Numbered from the stretch's first letter, positions 8,705 through 20,142 are shown. The stretch: DNA of 64,000 bases from Paramesorhizobium salinisoli (GCF_003335045.1 NZ_QOZG01000002.1:558001-622000); one strand, 5' to 3'. Made by a program: numbers and translations. Notes: generated by a model not told the origin, from the sequence alone.

Positions 8705-9523
8705 ATGGAAAATCTGATGAAGGGCAAACGCGGCCTCATCATGGGCGTCGCGAACAACCACTCGATTGCCTGGGGGATCGCCAAGCAGCTTGCGGAGCAA
8801 GGGGCGGAGCTCGCCTTCACCTATCAGGGCGACGCCTTCGGCAAGCGCGTTGCGCCGCTGGCGGCGCAGCTTGGCTCGAAGCTGCTCCTGTCCTGCGATG
8901 TCGAGGATATCGCGACGGTAGACAGTGTTTTCGAAACACTGGAAAAGGAATGGGGCTCGCTCGATTTCGTGGTCCACGCCATAGGCTTCTCCGACAAGTC
9001 GCAGCTCAAGGGCCGCTATGCCGACGTGACGACCCGCGAGAATTACAGCCGCACGATGGTCATCTCGGCCTTCTCCTTCACGGAAGTGGCGCAGCGCGCC
9101 GAGAAGCTGATGAAAAACGGCGGCTCGATCCTGACGCTGACCTATGGCGGCTCAACCCGCGTCATCCCCAATTACAATGTCATGGGCGTGGCCAAGGCGG
9201 CGCTGGAGGCGATGGTGCGCTATCTCGCCGCCGATTACGGGCCGCAGGGGATCCGCGTCAACGCGATTTCGGCAGGTCCGGTGCGCACGCTTGCCGGTGC
9301 AGGCATCGGCGACGCCCGCGCCATCTTCAGCTACCAGCGCCGCAACGCGCCGCTGCGCCGCACCGTGGATATCGACGAGATTGGAAAGTCGGCGCTCTAC
9401 CTTCTCTCCGATCTCTCGAGCGGAGTTACCGGCGAAATCCATTTCGTCGATTCCGGCTACAATATCGTTTCGATGCCCAATCTCGACGAGCTGAAAAAGA
9501 CAGACGAAAACGGCGCCGATTAA
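8705..9523 (+). CDS. fabI: Enoyl-ACP reductase (NADH) FabI
   Basis: A 272-residue short-chain dehydrogenase-like enzyme that reduces trans-2-enoyl-ACP in the last step of each elongation cycle. Landmarks are the nucleotide loop GVANNHSIAWGIA near the start and the catalytic Tyr157/Lys164 pair (YNVMGVAK). It lies 15 bases after fabB with GGAGAGGG upstream of the start, so it is the third gene of the operon. Brucellaceae can carry more than one fabI, so this may be one of two copies. Confidence 0.94.
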   Translation: MENLMKGKRGLIMGVANNHSIAWGIAKQLAEQGAELAFTYQGDAFGKRVAPLAAQLGSKLLLSCDVEDIATVDSVFETLEKEWGSLDFVVHAIGFSDKSQLKGRYADVTTRENYSRTMVISAFSFTEVAQRAEKLMKNGGSILTLTYGGSTRVIPNYNVMGVAKAALEAMVRYLAADYGPQGIRVNAISAGPVRTLAGAGIGDARAIFSYQRRNAPLRRTVDIDEIGKSALYLLSDLSSGVTGEIHFVDSGYNIVSMPNLDELKKTDENGAD

Positions 9524-9538
9524 CGACAATCAAGGGTG

Positions 9539-9563
9539 GACGAGGTATCTCGTCTCACTTTTT
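9539..9563 (+). terminator. Probable terminator of the fab operon
   Basis: GACGAG (9539-9544) and CTCGTC (9549-9554) form a 6-bp stem with a GTAT loop, followed by TCACTTTTT. The short stem makes it weak. It overlaps the end of the opposing methyltransferase gene. Confidence 0.5.
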
Positions 9564-10577
9564 CGCCTCGATCACCTTGAACCCGTCAGTCTCCTGCAAT
9601 GTCTCGACCGAGCGGAAAAGCGGCTTCAGCGTTGCTTCATAAGGCAATTGACGGTTGGCGACGAGCAGCAGTCTGCCGCCGGGCTTGAGCCGGCGGGCGG
9701 CCACAGCGATAAAGGCCTGGCCAAGCGAGACATCCGTCGCGCGGCCTTCATGAAAAGGCGGATTCATCACGACGGTATCGTAGATTTCCGCTACCTGTTC
9801 GCTCACCAGGTCGTGCCAGTGAAAGCTGAGCGGAATTTCGCCTGAAAGACTGGGAAGATTGCCGCGCGCGGCCTCGATCGACTCGAAATCGGCCTCGTAA
9901 AGATCGAGTTTCCGGATCTTTTTTGGATGTTTCAGGCATTCAGCCGCGAGATAACCCCAGCCTGCGCCGAAATCGGCCACGGCCCCGCTCACGCGCCCTT
10001 CCAGATGGCCGGCGAGCAAGGCTGATCCCTTGTCGATTGCGCCATGAGAAAACATGCCCGCAGCGGTATGGAACTGCCCTTCGACGTGCTTTGCCGTCGG
10101 GCGTAGCGCCGCGATCGCGTCATCTGGAAGATCGTCGGGGCGTCTCAGCCAGAACACGACGGCATGATTCTTGGAAAACCTGTCCTCCACAGCCACAATC
10201 TTTCCGGCCCATTTACGAAAACCGTCGATGCCGAGCTTATTGCCGCCGCAGACGACGATGATGCCATCAGGCGCGACGCGCGAAAGCATCTCCGCGAACC
10301 ATTCCTCGTTGCGTCCGCGATGCTTGCCGAGGAGCATGAGCCCGCCATCGAAGCGAGCATTTCCTTCAAGCCGCGCCACGACATCAAACCCGGCCTTCTC
10401 AAGCTTCAGATATTCAGGACGGAACGGCTGAAGGCAGGTGAGCGCCTTTTTCCAGGCATCGTCCAGCGCTGTATCTGCATCAATGCCGGCCGCGAGAAAG
10501 CGCATCCTCCCGGCAGGCGGAGGCAATATGCCGTTTTCGAAGGGCATGAAGAGTGTCTGTTGCGCGGCGGAAGCCAT
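9555..10577 (-). CDS. Class I SAM methyltransferase, RsmC-like
   Basis: A 340-residue two-domain protein. The C-terminal domain carries SAM motif I (ADFGAGWGYLA) and the N6/N2-type catalytic motif NPPF (VVMNPPFHEGRA), followed by GRLLLVANRQLPYE. The N-terminal half is a degenerate Rossmann domain (about residues 90-190). This architecture matches RsmC/RlmG, which methylate N2 of guanine in 16S or 23S rRNA. The exact rRNA position is inferred from the family. It lies between the convergent fab operon and the pnp terminator and probably has its own promoter in 10578-10636. Confidence 0.8.
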   Translation of the reverse strand: MASAAQQTLFMPFENGILPPPAGRMRFLAAGIDADTALDDAWKKALTCLQPFRPEYLKLEKAGFDVVARLEGNARFDGGLMLLGKHRGRNEEWFAEMLSRVAPDGIIVVCGGNKLGIDGFRKWAGKIVAVEDRFSKNHAVVFWLRRPDDLPDDAIAALRPTAKHVEGQFHTAAGMFSHGAIDKGSALLAGHLEGRVSGAVADFGAGWGYLAAECLKHPKKIRKLDLYEADFESIEAARGNLPSLSGEIPLSFHWHDLVSEQVAEIYDTVVMNPPFHEGRATDVSLGQAFIAVAARRLKPGGRLLLVANRQLPYEATLKPLFRSVETLQETDGFKVIEAKK

Positions 10578-10636
10578 GGAGCATCCTTTTTACGGTATGT
10601 CCCGCTCGGGAACATGGGCAAATAATTCGTCGGACA

Positions 10637-10663
10637 AATAAAAAAGCGCGCCGGAAGGCGCGC
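10637..10663 (-). terminator. Terminator downstream of pnp
   Basis: GCGCGCC (10646-10652), loop GGAA, GGCGCGC (10657-10663). The minus strand continues into a T-rich run (complement of 10637-10645); a short T-run on the plus strand could make it bidirectional. Confidence 0.85.
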
Positions 10664-10686
10664 CTTTTCTTGTTCGGGAGAAGAGA

Positions 10687-12837
10687 TCAATCGAAATCGG
10701 CTTCGGCGCCTTCAGACTTCTTCTTTTCCTGAATTTCCTTGCCGGTCTCCTGGTCGACGGCCTTCATCGACAGGCGGACCTTGCCGCGTTCATCGAAGCC
10801 CATCAGCTTGACCCAAACCTTCTGGCCTTCCTTGACCACGTCGGAGGTCTTGGCGACACGCTCGGATGCGAGCTGCGAGATATGGACCAAGCCGTCGCGC
10901 GGACCGAAGAAATTGACGAAAGCGCCAAAGTCGGCGGTCTTGACGACCGTGCCTTCGTATACCTGACCGATTTCCGGCTCGGCTACGATGGAATGAATCC
11001 ACTTACGCGCCGCCTCGATCTCCTTGGCGTTCGACGAAGCGATCTTGACCGTGCCGTCGTCCTCGATATTGATCTTGGCGCCGGTCTTTTCGACGATCTC
11101 GCGGATGATCTTGCCGCCGGAACCGATCACGTCACGGATCTTGTCGGTCGGAATGTTCATCACTTCGATGCGCGGGGCAAACTCGCCAAGTTCGGCACGC
11201 GCGCCGCTCAGAGCCCGCGACATTTCTTCGAGGATGTGAATGCGGCCACCCTTGGCCTGGCTCAAGGCAACCTGCATGATCTCTTCGGTGATGCCAGCGA
11301 TCTTGATATCCATTTGCAGCGCAGTGATGCCGTTTTCGGTTCCCGCAACCTTGAAGTCCATGTCACCGAGATGATCCTCGTCGCCGAGAATGTCGGAGAG
11401 TACAGCGAACCGCTCATCTTCCTTGATGAGGCCCATGGCGATGCCGGCCACCGGACGCACCAGCGGAACGCCGGCATCCATCAGCGCCAGCGAGGTGCCG
11501 CAGACAGTCGCCATCGAGGATGAGCCATTCGACTCGGTGATCTCGGAGACGGCGCGGATCGTGTAGGGGAACTGGTCCTTGGGGGGCAGCATCGGACGAA
11601 TGGAGCGCCAGGCGAGCTTGCCATGGCCGATCTCGCGGCGGCCGGGCGAACCCATTCGGCCGGTCTCACCGACGGAGTAAGGCGGGAAGTTGTAATGCAG
11701 AAGGAAGGTTTCCTTGTACATGCCGGTCAGCGCATCGACATACTGCTCGTCCTCGCCGGTGCCGAGCGTGGCGACAACGATCGCCTGCGTCTCGCCGCGG
11801 GTGAAGAGGGCGGAGCCGTGGGTGCGCGGCAGGATGCCGACTTCCGAGACGATCGGCCGAACGGTCTTCAGATCGCGGCCGTCGATGCGGTTGCCGGTGT
11901 CCAGAATGTTCCAGCGCACGATCTTGGCCTGAAGCGTCTTGAACACGGTCGCGATCTGCTCAGGAGCGAATTCCGTCGTCTCTGCGCCTTCCGGCAGGAA
12001 ATGCGCCTTGACCTTCGCCTTGGCGGCATCGACGGCGGCATAGCGCGCCTGCTTGTCGGTGATTTTGTAGGCCTCGCGCAGATCGCCCTCGATGAATTTC
12101 AGCATCGCGGTTTCGACGGCGGAGAGATCTTCAGCATGGAAATCGCGCGGCTCCTTGGCAGCCACTTCGGCAAGCTGGATGATCGCGTCGATGACCGGCT
12201 GGAAACCCTTCTGGCCAAACACAACGGCGCCGAGCATGACGTCTTCGGAGAGTTCCTGCGCTTCCGATTCCACCATCAGAACGGCTTCCGAGGTGCCGGC
12301 GACGATGAGATCCAGCTTGGATTCCGGCATTTCGTCGATATTCGGGTTCAGCACATACTGGCCGTTGATGTAACCGACGCGTGCGCCGCCGATCGGACCC
12401 ATGAAGGGTACGCCGGAAAGCGTCAGCGCTGCGGAAGCGGCAATCATCGACAGAACGTCGGGATTGTTCTCCAGATCATGCTGCAGGACCGTGATAACGA
12501 TCTGCGTGTCGTTCTTGTAGCCATCGGCAAAGAGCGGACGGATCGGACGATCGATCAGGCGGGAGACCAGGGTCTCATTCTCGCTCGGGCGGCCCTCGCG
12601 CTTGAAATAGCCGCCGGGGATCTTGCCGGCCGCGTAAGTCTTTTCCTGGTAGTTGACGGTGAGCGGAAAGAAATCCTGGCCGGGCTTCGGCTCCTTGGCG
12701 GAGACGACGGTGGCGAGAACCACCGATTCTCCATAGGTGGCAACCACGGCGCCGTCAGCCTGACGGGCGATCTTGCCTGTTTCGAGAATGAGCGGACGAC
12801 CGCCCCATTCGATTTCGACTTTATGGGTATTGAACAT
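10687..12837 (-). CDS. pnp: Polyribonucleotide nucleotidyltransferase PNPase
   Basis: A 716-residue 3'-5' phosphorolytic exoribonuclease that degrades mRNA as a trimer and associates with the degradosome. Domain order is complete: two RNase PH domains (start [18 protein letters not shown]; second around [21 protein letters not shown]), a KH domain ([17 protein letters not shown]) and an S1 domain ([20 protein letters not shown]). The ATG at 12837 gives the standard N-terminus [11 protein letters not shown]; the 11 extra upstream codons are not real. It follows rpsO on the same strand, as in most proteobacteria, but a strong terminator separates them. Confidence 0.97.
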   Translation of the reverse strand: MFNTHKVEIEWGGRPLILETGKIARQADGAVVATYGESVVLATVVSAKEPKPGQDFFPLTVNYQEKTYAAGKIPGGYFKREGRPSENETLVSRLIDRPIRPLFADGYKNDTQIVITVLQHDLENNPDVLSMIAASAALTLSGVPFMGPIGGARVGYINGQYVLNPNIDEMPESKLDLIVAGTSEAVLMVESEAQELSEDVMLGAVVFGQKGFQPVIDAIIQLAEVAAKEPRDFHAEDLSAVETAMLKFIEGDLREAYKITDKQARYAAVDAAKAKVKAHFLPEGAETTEFAPEQIATVFKTLQAKIVRWNILDTGNRIDGRDLKTVRPIVSEVGILPRTHGSALFTRGETQAIVVATLGTGEDEQYVDALTGMYKETFLLHYNFPPYSVGETGRMGSPGRREIGHGKLAWRSIRPMLPPKDQFPYTIRAVSEITESNGSSSMATVCGTSLALMDAGVPLVRPVAGIAMGLIKEDERFAVLSDILGDEDHLGDMDFKVAGTENGITALQMDIKIAGITEEIMQVALSQAKGGRIHILEEMSRALSGARAELGEFAPRIEVMNIPTDKIRDVIGSGGKIIREIVEKTGAKINIEDDGTVKIASSNAKEIEAARKWIHSIVAEPEIGQVYEGTVVKTADFGAFVNFFGPRDGLVHISQLASERVAKTSDVVKEGQKVWVKLMGFDERGKVRLSMKAVDQETGKEIQEKKKSEGAEADFD

Positions 12838-13099
12838 TTTTAGTCCTTGGCATTGGGGAAAGCCGCGCATTCATGCGCTTCGCTTTCCCTGCTTCGTTAT
12901 CGGACAGGCCATGGGCAAGACAGCAGAAAGCTTGAGGGTGAATGGATGTCGGCTCATCCGGCAAGCTGCCTGCAATCCTGCCCCATGACAGGTCCACGGC
13001 GTGCTTCCGTCATGGACGGAGGCGTTTCAGAGCAGTTCCGGTTTTAGCGAAAGGTGCTCTTATTTTCGTCTTCACAATCCGGGATCATCAGCCCGGATG
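12838..13099. other. pnp leader / rpsO-pnp spacer with hairpins
   Basis: No gene is visible. Inverted repeats present: CATGAC/GTCATG (12984-13014); TCCGTC-ATG-GACGGA (13006-13020); AGAGCA/TGCTCT (13029-13060), which resembles a common Rhizobiales palindromic repeat; and TCCGGG/CCCGGA just before the rpsO terminator. The first two would lie in the 5' leader of pnp mRNA, where E. coli has an RNase III-processed autoregulatory hairpin. Confidence 0.5.
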
Positions 13100-13130
13100 A
13101 AAAATCGGCGGGCGTTATGACGCCCGCCGA
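13100..13130 (-). terminator. Strong terminator of rpsO
   Basis: A 10-bp perfect stem, TCGGCGGGCG (13105-13114) and CGCCCGCCGA (13121-13130), with a 6-base loop; the minus strand continues with TTTTT. It lies just 9 bases after the rpsO stop. Confidence 0.9.
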
Positions 13131-13139
13131 CAAAAATGC

Positions 13140-13409
13140 TTAGCGGCGCAGGCCCAGCTTGCCGATCAGCGTCTGGTAGCGGCTTTCGTCCACGCCCTTG
13201 AGATAATCAAGGAGACGGCGGCGCTGCGAGACGAGCTTCAGAAGACCGCGACGCGAATGGTTGTCTTTCTTGTGGTCTTTGAAGTGCTCGGTCAAATTGG
13301 AGATACGCTCCGAGAGAACGGCAACCTGGACTTCCGGAGAGCCGGTGTCGCCTGCCTTCGTGGCATATTCCTGAATGACGGTCTGTTTGCGTTCAGCAGT
13401 AATCGACAT
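13140..13409 (-). CDS. rpsO: 30S ribosomal protein S15
   Basis: An 89-residue primary 16S rRNA-binding protein of the small-subunit platform. The sequence MSITAERKQ ... [17 protein letters not shown] ... [15 protein letters not shown]-type blocks and the ending [10 protein letters not shown]-like tail are canonical (here [12 protein letters not shown]). The frame is open further upstream, but the ATG at 13409 gives the standard 89 residues and is preceded by AGAAAGGA. It lies between truB and pnp in the conserved order. In E. coli S15 represses its own translation. Confidence 0.97.
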   Translation of the reverse strand: MSITAERKQTVIQEYATKAGDTGSPEVQVAVLSERISNLTEHFKDHKKDNHSRRGLLKLVSQRRRLLDYLKGVDESRYQTLIGKLGLRR

Positions 13410-13576
13410 CGCAAATCCTTTCTTACTGAGAGGAGAAAAGTCGCCCACGGCCGGGATGTCGTCCAGCGGGGGCCGGTTCAATACGAGAGGTAAAAACCCA
13501 TCGATGCGGCGCATATAGTCCAAAAGGCGAGATAACACCAGTTATTTCTATTTCGGCCCGGAGCGGCGCATGCACA

Positions 13577-14557
13577 TTACCCGGCCGTAAAGACGCGTTT
13601 CGGCTTGAACTGGCCCTGTTCGACATAGCCAATGGCGAGGAGCCGGCCGCGAACCGTGGCGCAAGCCTCCTCCGCCTCGACAGGCGCATCACGCCCGCGC
13701 AGGATAACCGGATTGCCCATGCGGATGCGATGGGCCTGGTCGTCGGAAAGCGCTACCTGCGGCAGGCTATCGAGCGCCGCGCCGGTATCGATGACGAGCG
13801 CGTCAATATCGCTGAAATCGCGCACGGGCAGAATGATTTCCTCGCCATCCTCCTCCGCTGTCTCCTTCACGGGGAGCGGCGGCCAGGCTGCCTCCAGTTC
13901 TTCAAGGGTGACAAAATCCTCCTGCGTGAAGGGCGCGACTTCGACGCGACGCAGATCTGCGATATGGCCGAAGCAGCCGAGATCGCGGCCCATGTCGCGA
14001 GCGAGCGACCGCACATAGGTGCCCTTGCCGCATTCGACCTCGAAAATCGCATGCGCGTCGTCCGGAATTTCCACCAGATCGAGCCTGCTGATTTCGACCT
14101 CGCGCGCCGGAATATCGATGCTTTCGCCCTCGCGCGCCAGATCATAGGCCCGTTCGCCGCCGATCTTGATGGCGGAAAACTGCGGGGGGACCTGCTGGAT
14201 GACGCCGGTATAACGCGGCAACAATGCCAGGATGTCTTCCTGAGCCGGGCGCTTCTCAGAGGTTTGCGTTACGCCGCCTTCGAGATCGTCAGTGGCGCGC
14301 TCCTGTCCCCAGGCGACCGTGAAGCGGTAGATCTTCGCGCCGTCCATGACATAGGGCACCGTCTTGGTCGCCTCGCCCAGCGCAATCGGCAGCATGCCGG
14401 AAGCGAGCGGATCGAGCGTTCCCGCATGTCCCGCCTTCTCGGCATTGAACAGCCATTTGATCTTGGAGACCGCTTCGGTCGAGCCCATGCCTTTCGGCTT
14501 GTCGAAGATCACCCAGCCGGAGATCGGCCGGCCTTTTTTCTTGCCGCGTCGTGCCAT
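13577..14557 (-). CDS. truB: tRNA pseudouridine(55) synthase TruB
   Basis: A 326-residue enzyme that makes pseudouridine 55 in the T-loop of tRNAs. The catalytic Asp49 is in [16 protein letters not shown], after the KPKGMGST motif. Further conserved blocks are [27 protein letters not shown] and [15 protein letters not shown]. The C-terminal extension (about residue 190 onward) is longer than in E. coli, as is common in Rhizobiales. It starts two bases after the rbfA stop, so it is translationally linked in the infB-rbfA-truB operon. Confidence 0.96.
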   Translation of the reverse strand: MARRGKKKGRPISGWVIFDKPKGMGSTEAVSKIKWLFNAEKAGHAGTLDPLASGMLPIALGEATKTVPYVMDGAKIYRFTVAWGQERATDDLEGGVTQTSEKRPAQEDILALLPRYTGVIQQVPPQFSAIKIGGERAYDLAREGESIDIPAREVEISRLDLVEIPDDAHAIFEVECGKGTYVRSLARDMGRDLGCFGHIADLRRVEVAPFTQEDFVTLEELEAAWPPLPVKETAEEDGEEIILPVRDFSDIDALVIDTGAALDSLPQVALSDDQAHRIRMGNPVILRGRDAPVEAEEACATVRGRLLAIGYVEQGQFKPKRVFTAG

Positions 14558-14559
14558 GA

Positions 14560-15027
14560 TTATTCGTTCCCGCCGTCACCTGCATCCGAACCCGGCGCGC
14601 CATCGGCATCGCCATCCTCCCCGTCGTCGTCATCCCGGGGATTGGGCAGGTCGCGAGCGACTTCCGGTGAGCGCAGCAGGGCATCGATCCTGGAGAAGTT
14701 GTCGAAGCTGGTATCGATCCGGAAACGGAACTGCGGCATGTATTTCATCTGTCGCAATCCCGAAGCGACACGTCCACGAATGAATTTCGCGTGCGTGCTC
14801 AAAGCCTCGATGATGGCGTCGCCATCGGTGGCTCCGATCGGGGCGATGAAACAGGTGGCGATCTTGAGATCCGGCGACATACGGACTTCGGAGACCGAGA
14901 GAACGCTTGTTTCCAGAACAGGGTCGGTAATATCGCCGCGCTGAAGCACATCGCTCAAGACATGGCGGACCTGCTCGCCGACGCGAAGCTGGCGCTGCGA
15001 GAGGCCGGAGGAAGAAGAACGAGGCAT
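14560..15027 (-). CDS. rbfA: 30S ribosome-binding factor RbfA
   Basis: A 155-residue KH-like protein needed for late 16S rRNA processing and cold growth. Conserved stretches are [31 protein letters not shown] and [16 protein letters not shown]. An acidic low-complexity tail ([14 protein letters not shown]) follows, absent in E. coli but usual in this order. It lies 126 bases after infB; that spacer holds a perfect 9-bp hairpin. Confidence 0.95.
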   Translation of the reverse strand: MPRSSSSGLSQRQLRVGEQVRHVLSDVLQRGDITDPVLETSVLSVSEVRMSPDLKIATCFIAPIGATDGDAIIEALSTHAKFIRGRVASGLRQMKYMPQFRFRIDTSFDNFSRIDALLRSPEVARDLPNPRDDDDGEDGDADGAPGSDAGDGGNE

Positions 15028-15103
15028 TGTTATAATCCTGGGAAATCGCGCCCGCCGGGATCAGACCGGCAAGCGCGTCCGTCATGTCACTGCCCGTCTG
15101 AAC

Positions 15104-15130
15104 CATGATCGCATCGCTGACGCGATCATG
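15104..15130. repeat. Hairpin between infB and rbfA
   Basis: CATGATCGC (15104-15112) and GCGATCATG (15122-15130) are perfect inverted copies with a 9-base loop. There is no T-run on the minus strand, so it is not a standard terminator; it may be an RNA processing or stability element, or an intergenic palindromic repeat. Confidence 0.55.
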
Positions 15131-15153
15131 CCATATCAGGCGGTCGATTGCCG

Positions 15154-17787
15154 CTAGAGCGTGCGTGTCACATGCTCGACGCGGAAGGCCTCAATGGTGT
15201 CGCCCGCGCGCACATCATCGTAATTCTCGAAGGCCATGCCACATTCCTGGCCGCCCGGCACTTCGGAGACTTCGTCCTTGAAGCGCTTGAGCGTCTTGAG
15301 CTTGCCTTCATGGATGACGACGTTGTCACGGATGAGGCGAACGCCCGCGCCGCGCTCCATCTTGCCTTCGGTGACGCGGCAGCCGGCGACCTTGCCGACC
15401 TTGGTAATGTTGAAGACCTCGAGGATCTCCGCATTGCCGAGGAACGTCTCGCGGCGTTCCGGCGGCAGAAGGCCCGACATCGCCGCTTTCACATCGTCCA
15501 CCAGATCGTAGATGATGTTGTAGTAGCGGATTTCAGTGCCCTGCTGCTCGGCCGCGGTGCGCGCCTGGGGATTGGCACGGACGTTGAAGCCGATGATCGC
15601 CGCGCCGGAGGCTTCCGCCAGCGACACGTCGCTCTCGATAATGCCGCCTGCACCCGAATGCACGATGCGCGCGCGCACCTCGTCGGTGCCGAGCTTGTCC
15701 AGCGCGCCGACGATGGCCTCGACCGAGCCCTGCACATCGCCCTTGATGACCAGCGGGAATTCCTTCACGCCGCTCACCTGCAACTGGTTCATCATCTGCT
15801 CGAGCGAGCCGCGGGAACCGGCCTGCTTTGCGACGGCCTTGTCGCGGGCCAGACGCTGACGATATTCAGAAATCTCGCGAGCACGGGCTTCGCTTTCGAC
15901 GACAGCGAGACGATCGCCCGCCTGCGGTGGTCCCTGGAGGCCGAGAACCTCGACCGGCATCGCCGGGCCGGCTTCCTTGACGTTCTCGCCACGGTCGTTG
16001 ATGAGGGCGCGGACGCGACCCCATTCACTACCCGCGACGATGATGTCGCTCAGCTTGAGCGTGCCCTTCTGGACCAGAACGGTGGCAACCGAACCACGGC
16101 CGCGGTCGAGCTTCGCCTCGATGACGACGCCTTCGGCGGTACGCTCCGGATCGGCTTTCAAGTCGAGGATTTCGGCCTGAAGCAGGATCGCTTCCAGAAG
16201 CTTGTCGAGACCGGCGCCCGTCTTGGCGGAGACTTCCACATCAAGCGTCTCGCCGCCCATCGATTCAACGAAGACGTCGTGCTGCAGGAGCCCTGTGCGC
16301 ACCTTCTGCGGATCGGCTTCATGCTTGTCGATCTTGTTGATGGCGACGATGATCGGGACCCCCGCCGCCTTGGCGTGATTGATCGATTCAATCGTCTGCG
16401 GCATGACGCTGTCATCCGCCGCCACGACGAGGATGGCGATATCGGTTGCCTGCGCGCCACGAGCACGCATCGCCGTGAACGCGGCGTGGCCTGGCGTATC
16501 GATGAAGGTGATCTTCTGACCGTTCTTCTCGACCTGATAGGCGCCGATATGCTGGGTGATGCCGCCCGCCTCGCCAGAGACGACGTTGGCATTACGGATG
16601 GCGTCCAGCAGCGAGGTCTTGCCATGATCGACATGGCCCATGATGGTGACGACAGGCGGGCGTGAGATGAAAGCCGTGGTGTCATCCTGAACGTTGAAGA
16701 TGCCTTCCTCGACGTCGGATTCGGCAACACGCCTGACGGTATGGCCGAACTCCTCCGCGAGCAGCTGCGCCATATCCGCATCGATGATGTCACCGGGCTT
16801 CATCATCTGGCCCTGCTTCATCAGGTACTTGATGACATCGACCGAACGCTCGGCCATGCGCTGCGCCAGTTCCTGGATGGTGATCGTCTCGGGCAGGATG
16901 ACCTCGCGCGAGATCTTCTCGCGGCTCTCCTGCATCATTGCGCGCTTGGCTTTTTCCTGACGGCGGCGCATCGCAGACAGCGAACGACCGCGAGCGGCGT
17001 CGTCGTCGAGAGCGCTGGTCAATGTCAGCTTGCCACGGCGGCGGTCGTCCTCGGTCTTGACGACCTTGGGCGTACGCACTTCCGGCTTGGCAGGTGCGCC
17101 GGCGCCACGGCGCACGCCGGCGGCTCCGCGACGTTCTTCTTCCTCATCAGCGACCAGAGGCCCCTTGCGCACCGGCGCAGAAGCCGGCGTGAGCGGAGTA
17201 GCGGCCGGTGTCGCGGCCTGATCGGGCGCGCGCTTGCGTGCCTCTTCCTCGGCACGCTGCTTGGCGGCCGCCTCGGCTTTCAGACGAGCCTCTTCCTCGG
17301 CCTGACGATGCGCGGATTCCTCGCGCTCCTTGGCACGGCGGGCATCTTCTTCGGCTCGACGCTTGGCCTCTTCGGCAGCACGCACGCGTTCTTCGGCATC
17401 GCGCACCTGCGCGCCTTCAAGCGCACGGCGGCGGGCTTCGATCTCCGAACGCGACAGCGTGTTCAACACCATGCCGGAACGGTCGGCAGGCGTCGGGCGC
17501 GGCGGCGGCGGGGTCTCGGTGCGCGGCTTGGCCTGCGGCGCCACATGCGGCTTGCTCACGGGCTGGGCCGCCACCGGGGGCGCAGCCGGCGCAGGCGCAG
17601 CAACCTCGGGCTTTTCGTCCGGGCGCGAGAACTTGCGCTTCTTCGTTTCAACGACAACGGACTTCGTGCGCCCGTGGCTGAAATTCTGCCGAACGGTGCT
17701 CTGCTCGACGCCGGGCCGCTTCAGGGTCAACGTCTTCTTCGTATTGACGCTCAGCGTCTTGTCGTCGGTCGATTTGCTATCGCTCAT
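15154..17787 (-). CDS. infB: Translation initiation factor IF-2
   Basis: An 877-residue GTPase that positions fMet-tRNA on the 30S subunit. The N-terminal ~290 residues are low-complexity and rich in Ala, Glu, Arg and Pro, with a long charged helix (around residues 110-190). The GTPase core has G1 [15 protein letters not shown]3 DTPGHAAF and G4 NKIDK, followed by the C-terminal IF2 domains. The start overlaps the ylxR stop by four bases (ATGA), the usual nusA-ylxR-infB linkage. Confidence 0.97.
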   Translation of the reverse strand: MSDSKSTDDKTLSVNTKKTLTLKRPGVEQSTVRQNFSHGRTKSVVVETKKRKFSRPDEKPEVAAPAPAAPPVAAQPVSKPHVAPQAKPRTETPPPPRPTPADRSGMVLNTLSRSEIEARRRALEGAQVRDAEERVRAAEEAKRRAEEDARRAKEREESAHRQAEEEARLKAEAAAKQRAEEEARKRAPDQAATPAATPLTPASAPVRKGPLVADEEEERRGAAGVRRGAGAPAKPEVRTPKVVKTEDDRRRGKLTLTSALDDDAARGRSLSAMRRRQEKAKRAMMQESREKISREVILPETITIQELAQRMAERSVDVIKYLMKQGQMMKPGDIIDADMAQLLAEEFGHTVRRVAESDVEEGIFNVQDDTTAFISRPPVVTIMGHVDHGKTSLLDAIRNANVVSGEAGGITQHIGAYQVEKNGQKITFIDTPGHAAFTAMRARGAQATDIAILVVAADDSVMPQTIESINHAKAAGVPIIVAINKIDKHEADPQKVRTGLLQHDVFVESMGGETLDVEVSAKTGAGLDKLLEAILLQAEILDLKADPERTAEGVVIEAKLDRGRGSVATVLVQKGTLKLSDIIVAGSEWGRVRALINDRGENVKEAGPAMPVEVLGLQGPPQAGDRLAVVESEARAREISEYRQRLARDKAVAKQAGSRGSLEQMMNQLQVSGVKEFPLVIKGDVQGSVEAIVGALDKLGTDEVRARIVHSGAGGIIESDVSLAEASGAAIIGFNVRANPQARTAAEQQGTEIRYYNIIYDLVDDVKAAMSGLLPPERRETFLGNAEILEVFNITKVGKVAGCRVTEGKMERGAGVRLIRDNVVIHEGKLKTLKRFKDEVSEVPGGQECGMAFENYDDVRAGDTIEAFRVEHVTRTL

Positions 17788-18425
17788 TCCGTTTCCGTTT
17801 CCTTCGCGGCATCTACCGCATATCTATCCGAATTCGTTGCGCTTCCGCCGCGAAAATCATGCAGCAGGCGCGCCCGCGTGACGAACCCGGTTGCCGCCCT
17901 TCCTTCAAGCACGGCAGCATGTATCACATTTCCGCCCCCGAATGCCAAATCCATTTCGTCTCCTGTAAAAAGAGACAGGGCGGGGATATCACGTCCCCCC
18001 GCATATACAAGCGCGCGGCGGGCCTGGTCGAGCTTTCTGACACCGTCGGCGGCGGCCCCTATGATATGGAGGACCATGATCGCCTTGCCGTTGCGTATGG
18101 CGATATCGACCTTGGCCGACCCTGTCACCACAACGCCCGACTTGCGTGCCAGCGCCAGACTGCCCAGCGCGGACTTGGCCAGAAGCCGATCCACCAGATC
18201 GCCCAGATCATCGGGCGCGGTCACGCTCTCCTTGAGCGCGCGGGGGAACAGCTTGCGGCGCACCGCTTCATCCACATGGCGACGCTCGGCCTTGACCCAG
18301 CAGCCGCGGCCGGGAAGGTTGTGCTTGATATCCGGGACCACCGTCCCATCAGGTGCAGCCACGAACCGGATCAGGTTTTCGGCGGGACCGCTTTCGCGCG
18401 TAACGATACAGGTCCTGTCGTTCAT
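17784..18425 (-). CDS. YlxR-family RNA-binding protein with L7Ae-like domain
   Basis: About 213 residues. The N-terminal YlxR/DUF448 domain has the signature [19 protein letters not shown] and [19 protein letters not shown]. The C-terminal half is an L7Ae-like RNA-binding fold ([38 protein letters not shown]). In alphaproteobacteria these two are commonly fused. It lies between nusA and infB and overlaps infB by four bases, pointing to a role in transcription or translation. A GTG at 18437 is possible; the ATG at 18425 gives the usual start MNDRTCIV. Confidence 0.88.
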   Translation of the reverse strand: MNDRTCIVTRESGPAENLIRFVAAPDGTVVPDIKHNLPGRGCWVKAERRHVDEAVRRKLFPRALKESVTAPDDLGDLVDRLLAKSALGSLALARKSGVVVTGSAKVDIAIRNGKAIMVLHIIGAAADGVRKLDQARRALVYAGGRDIPALSLFTGDEMDLAFGGGNVIHAAVLEGRAATGFVTRARLLHDFRGGSATNSDRYAVDAAKETETE

Positions 18426-18525
18426 ATCCGGTTCCACGCAGCACTCCCGCTCTTAGCACAACCCGCGCCAGTACCATTTTCCATTCGATTGGCGCCCCAG
18501 CATGGCTTGGGCGCCGAAGACGGCT

Positions 18526-20142
18526 TTATTCGGCAGCCGGCTCGCCTTCCAGTTCTTCCGTGTCCTCGACCTCTTCGCCGCCCTTCGCCAGATCCTCTTC
18601 GGTGATCCAGCCGCATTTCAGACGGGCTGCGAGAACCATTTGCTCGGCATCGACGCGGGAGACATCGAATGACGACAGCACGCCGGGATGGCTGACAGTC
18701 TCGCCGTCCTTGCGCTCGCGCCATCCGGTCAGTTCGTCCACGGCGTAGCCTGCGAAATCCTCGACGGTCTTGACGCCGTCCTCGCCTAGAGCCACCAGGA
18801 TGGCCGTGGTCATTCCGGGCAGTTCGCGCAGATCGTCCTCAACGCCGAGTTCCTTGCGGCGTGCATCGCGCTCGCCCTCGATGCGATCGAGATATTCCTT
18901 GGCGCGCTCCTGGATTTCGCTTGCCGTATCATCGTCGAAACCGTCGATGGATGCAATCTCGTCGGACTCGACGAAGGCAATTTCCTCGACCGAGGCAAAG
19001 CCTTCGGAGGCCAGAACCTGACCGACCATCTCATCGACATTGAGCGCATCCATGAAGAGGTTCGAGCGCTCGACGAATTCCTTCTGGCGGCGCTCGGATT
19101 CTTCCTGCTCCGTCAGAATGTCGATATCCCAGCCGGTGAGCTGCGAGGCGAGGCGAACATTCTGTCCGCGACGGCCGATCGCAAGAGATAGTTGGTCATC
19201 GGGGACGACAACTTCAATACGTTCGGCGTCCTCATCGAGCACAACCTTGGCCACTTCGGCGGGCTGAAGGGCATTGACGATGAAGGAAGCCGCGTCGGGC
19301 GACCACGGAATGATGTCGATCTTCTCGCCCTGCAGTTCGGCCACAACAGCCTGAACGCGCGAGCCGCGCATGCCGACGCAGGCGCCGACCGGGTCGATGG
19401 AAGCGTCGCGCGAAATGACGGCGATCTTGGCGCGGGAGCCCGGATCGCGGGCAACCGACTTGATCTCGATGATGCCATCATAGATTTCAGGCACTTCCAT
19501 GGTGAACAGCTTCGCCATGAACTGCGGATGGGTACGCGACAGGAAAATCTGCGGGCCGCGCTGCTCGCGGCGCACGTCGTAGACATAAGCGCGGATACGG
19601 TCGCCATAGCGGAAGGTCTCGCGCGGAATCAGTTCGTCGCGGCGCACGATCGCTTCGCCGCGCCCGAGATCGACGATGACATTGCCATATTCGACGCGCT
19701 TGACGGAACCATTGATGATCTCGCCGACGCGATCGCGATATTCGTCATACTGGCGGTCGCGCTCGGCTTCACGCACCTTCTGCACGATGACCTGCTTGGC
19801 TGACTGGGCGGCGATACGCCCGAAATCCATCGGCGGCAACTGGTCGGCGATGAAATCGCCAATCTGCGCATCTGGATTGCGCTCGCGGGCCACGTCGAGC
19901 GATACCTGTGTGGCATAATCCTCGACCGTCTCCACGACTTCAAGGAGACGCTGCAGCTTGATCTCGCCGGTCTTGGCGTTGATGTCGGCGCGAATGTTGG
20001 TTTCCTGGCCGTAGCGTGAACGCGCCGCCTTCTGGATGGCGTCGGCCATCGCCGCGATGACGATCTCGCGGTCGATCGACTTCTCGCGGGCGACCGCATC
20101 TGCGATCTGCAGAAGCTCTAGCCTGTTTGCACTGACTGCCAT
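18526..20142 (-). CDS. nusA: Transcription termination/antitermination factor NusA
   Basis: A 538-residue RNA polymerase-binding elongation factor. Domains: N-terminal polymerase-binding domain ([21 protein letters not shown]), S1 ([16 protein letters not shown]), two KH domains ([40 protein letters not shown]) and C-terminal helix-hairpin-helix regions ending in an acidic tail. The ATG at 20142 is preceded by AAGGAGAG; the 50 upstream codons of open frame are rejected. It follows rimP by 64 bases. Confidence 0.97.
   Translation of the reverse strand: MAVSANRLELLQIADAVAREKSIDREIVIAAMADAIQKAARSRYGQETNIRADINAKTGEIKLQRLLEVVETVEDYATQVSLDVARERNPDAQIGDFIADQLPPMDFGRIAAQSAKQVIVQKVREAERDRQYDEYRDRVGEIINGSVKRVEYGNVIVDLGRGEAIVRRDELIPRETFRYGDRIRAYVYDVRREQRGPQIFLSRTHPQFMAKLFTMEVPEIYDGIIEIKSVARDPGSRAKIAVISRDASIDPVGACVGMRGSRVQAVVAELQGEKIDIIPWSPDAASFIVNALQPAEVAKVVLDEDAERIEVVVPDDQLSLAIGRRGQNVRLASQLTGWDIDILTEQEESERRQKEFVERSNLFMDALNVDEMVGQVLASEGFASVEEIAFVESDEIASIDGFDDDTASEIQERAKEYLDRIEGERDARRKELGVEDDLRELPGMTTAILVALGEDGVKTVEDFAGYAVDELTGWRERKDGETVSHPGVLSSFDVSRVDAEQMVLAARLKCGWITEEDLAKGGEEVEDTEELEGEPAAE

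Noticed and set aside
7505-8977. 490-codon open frame on the minus strand opposite fabB and the start of fabI
   Set aside because: It mirrors the coding frame of fabB; strong third-position GC makes antisense frames stay open. The translation is rich in Arg, Ala and His with no domain.
11623-12843. 406-codon plus-strand frame opposite pnp
   Set aside because: Antisense shadow of a highly conserved gene; no ribosome site or domain.
15148-18456. Two long plus-strand frames (505 and 571 codons) opposite infB and ylxR
   Set aside because: Shadows of the low-complexity, GC-rich infB; the translation is compositionally biased.
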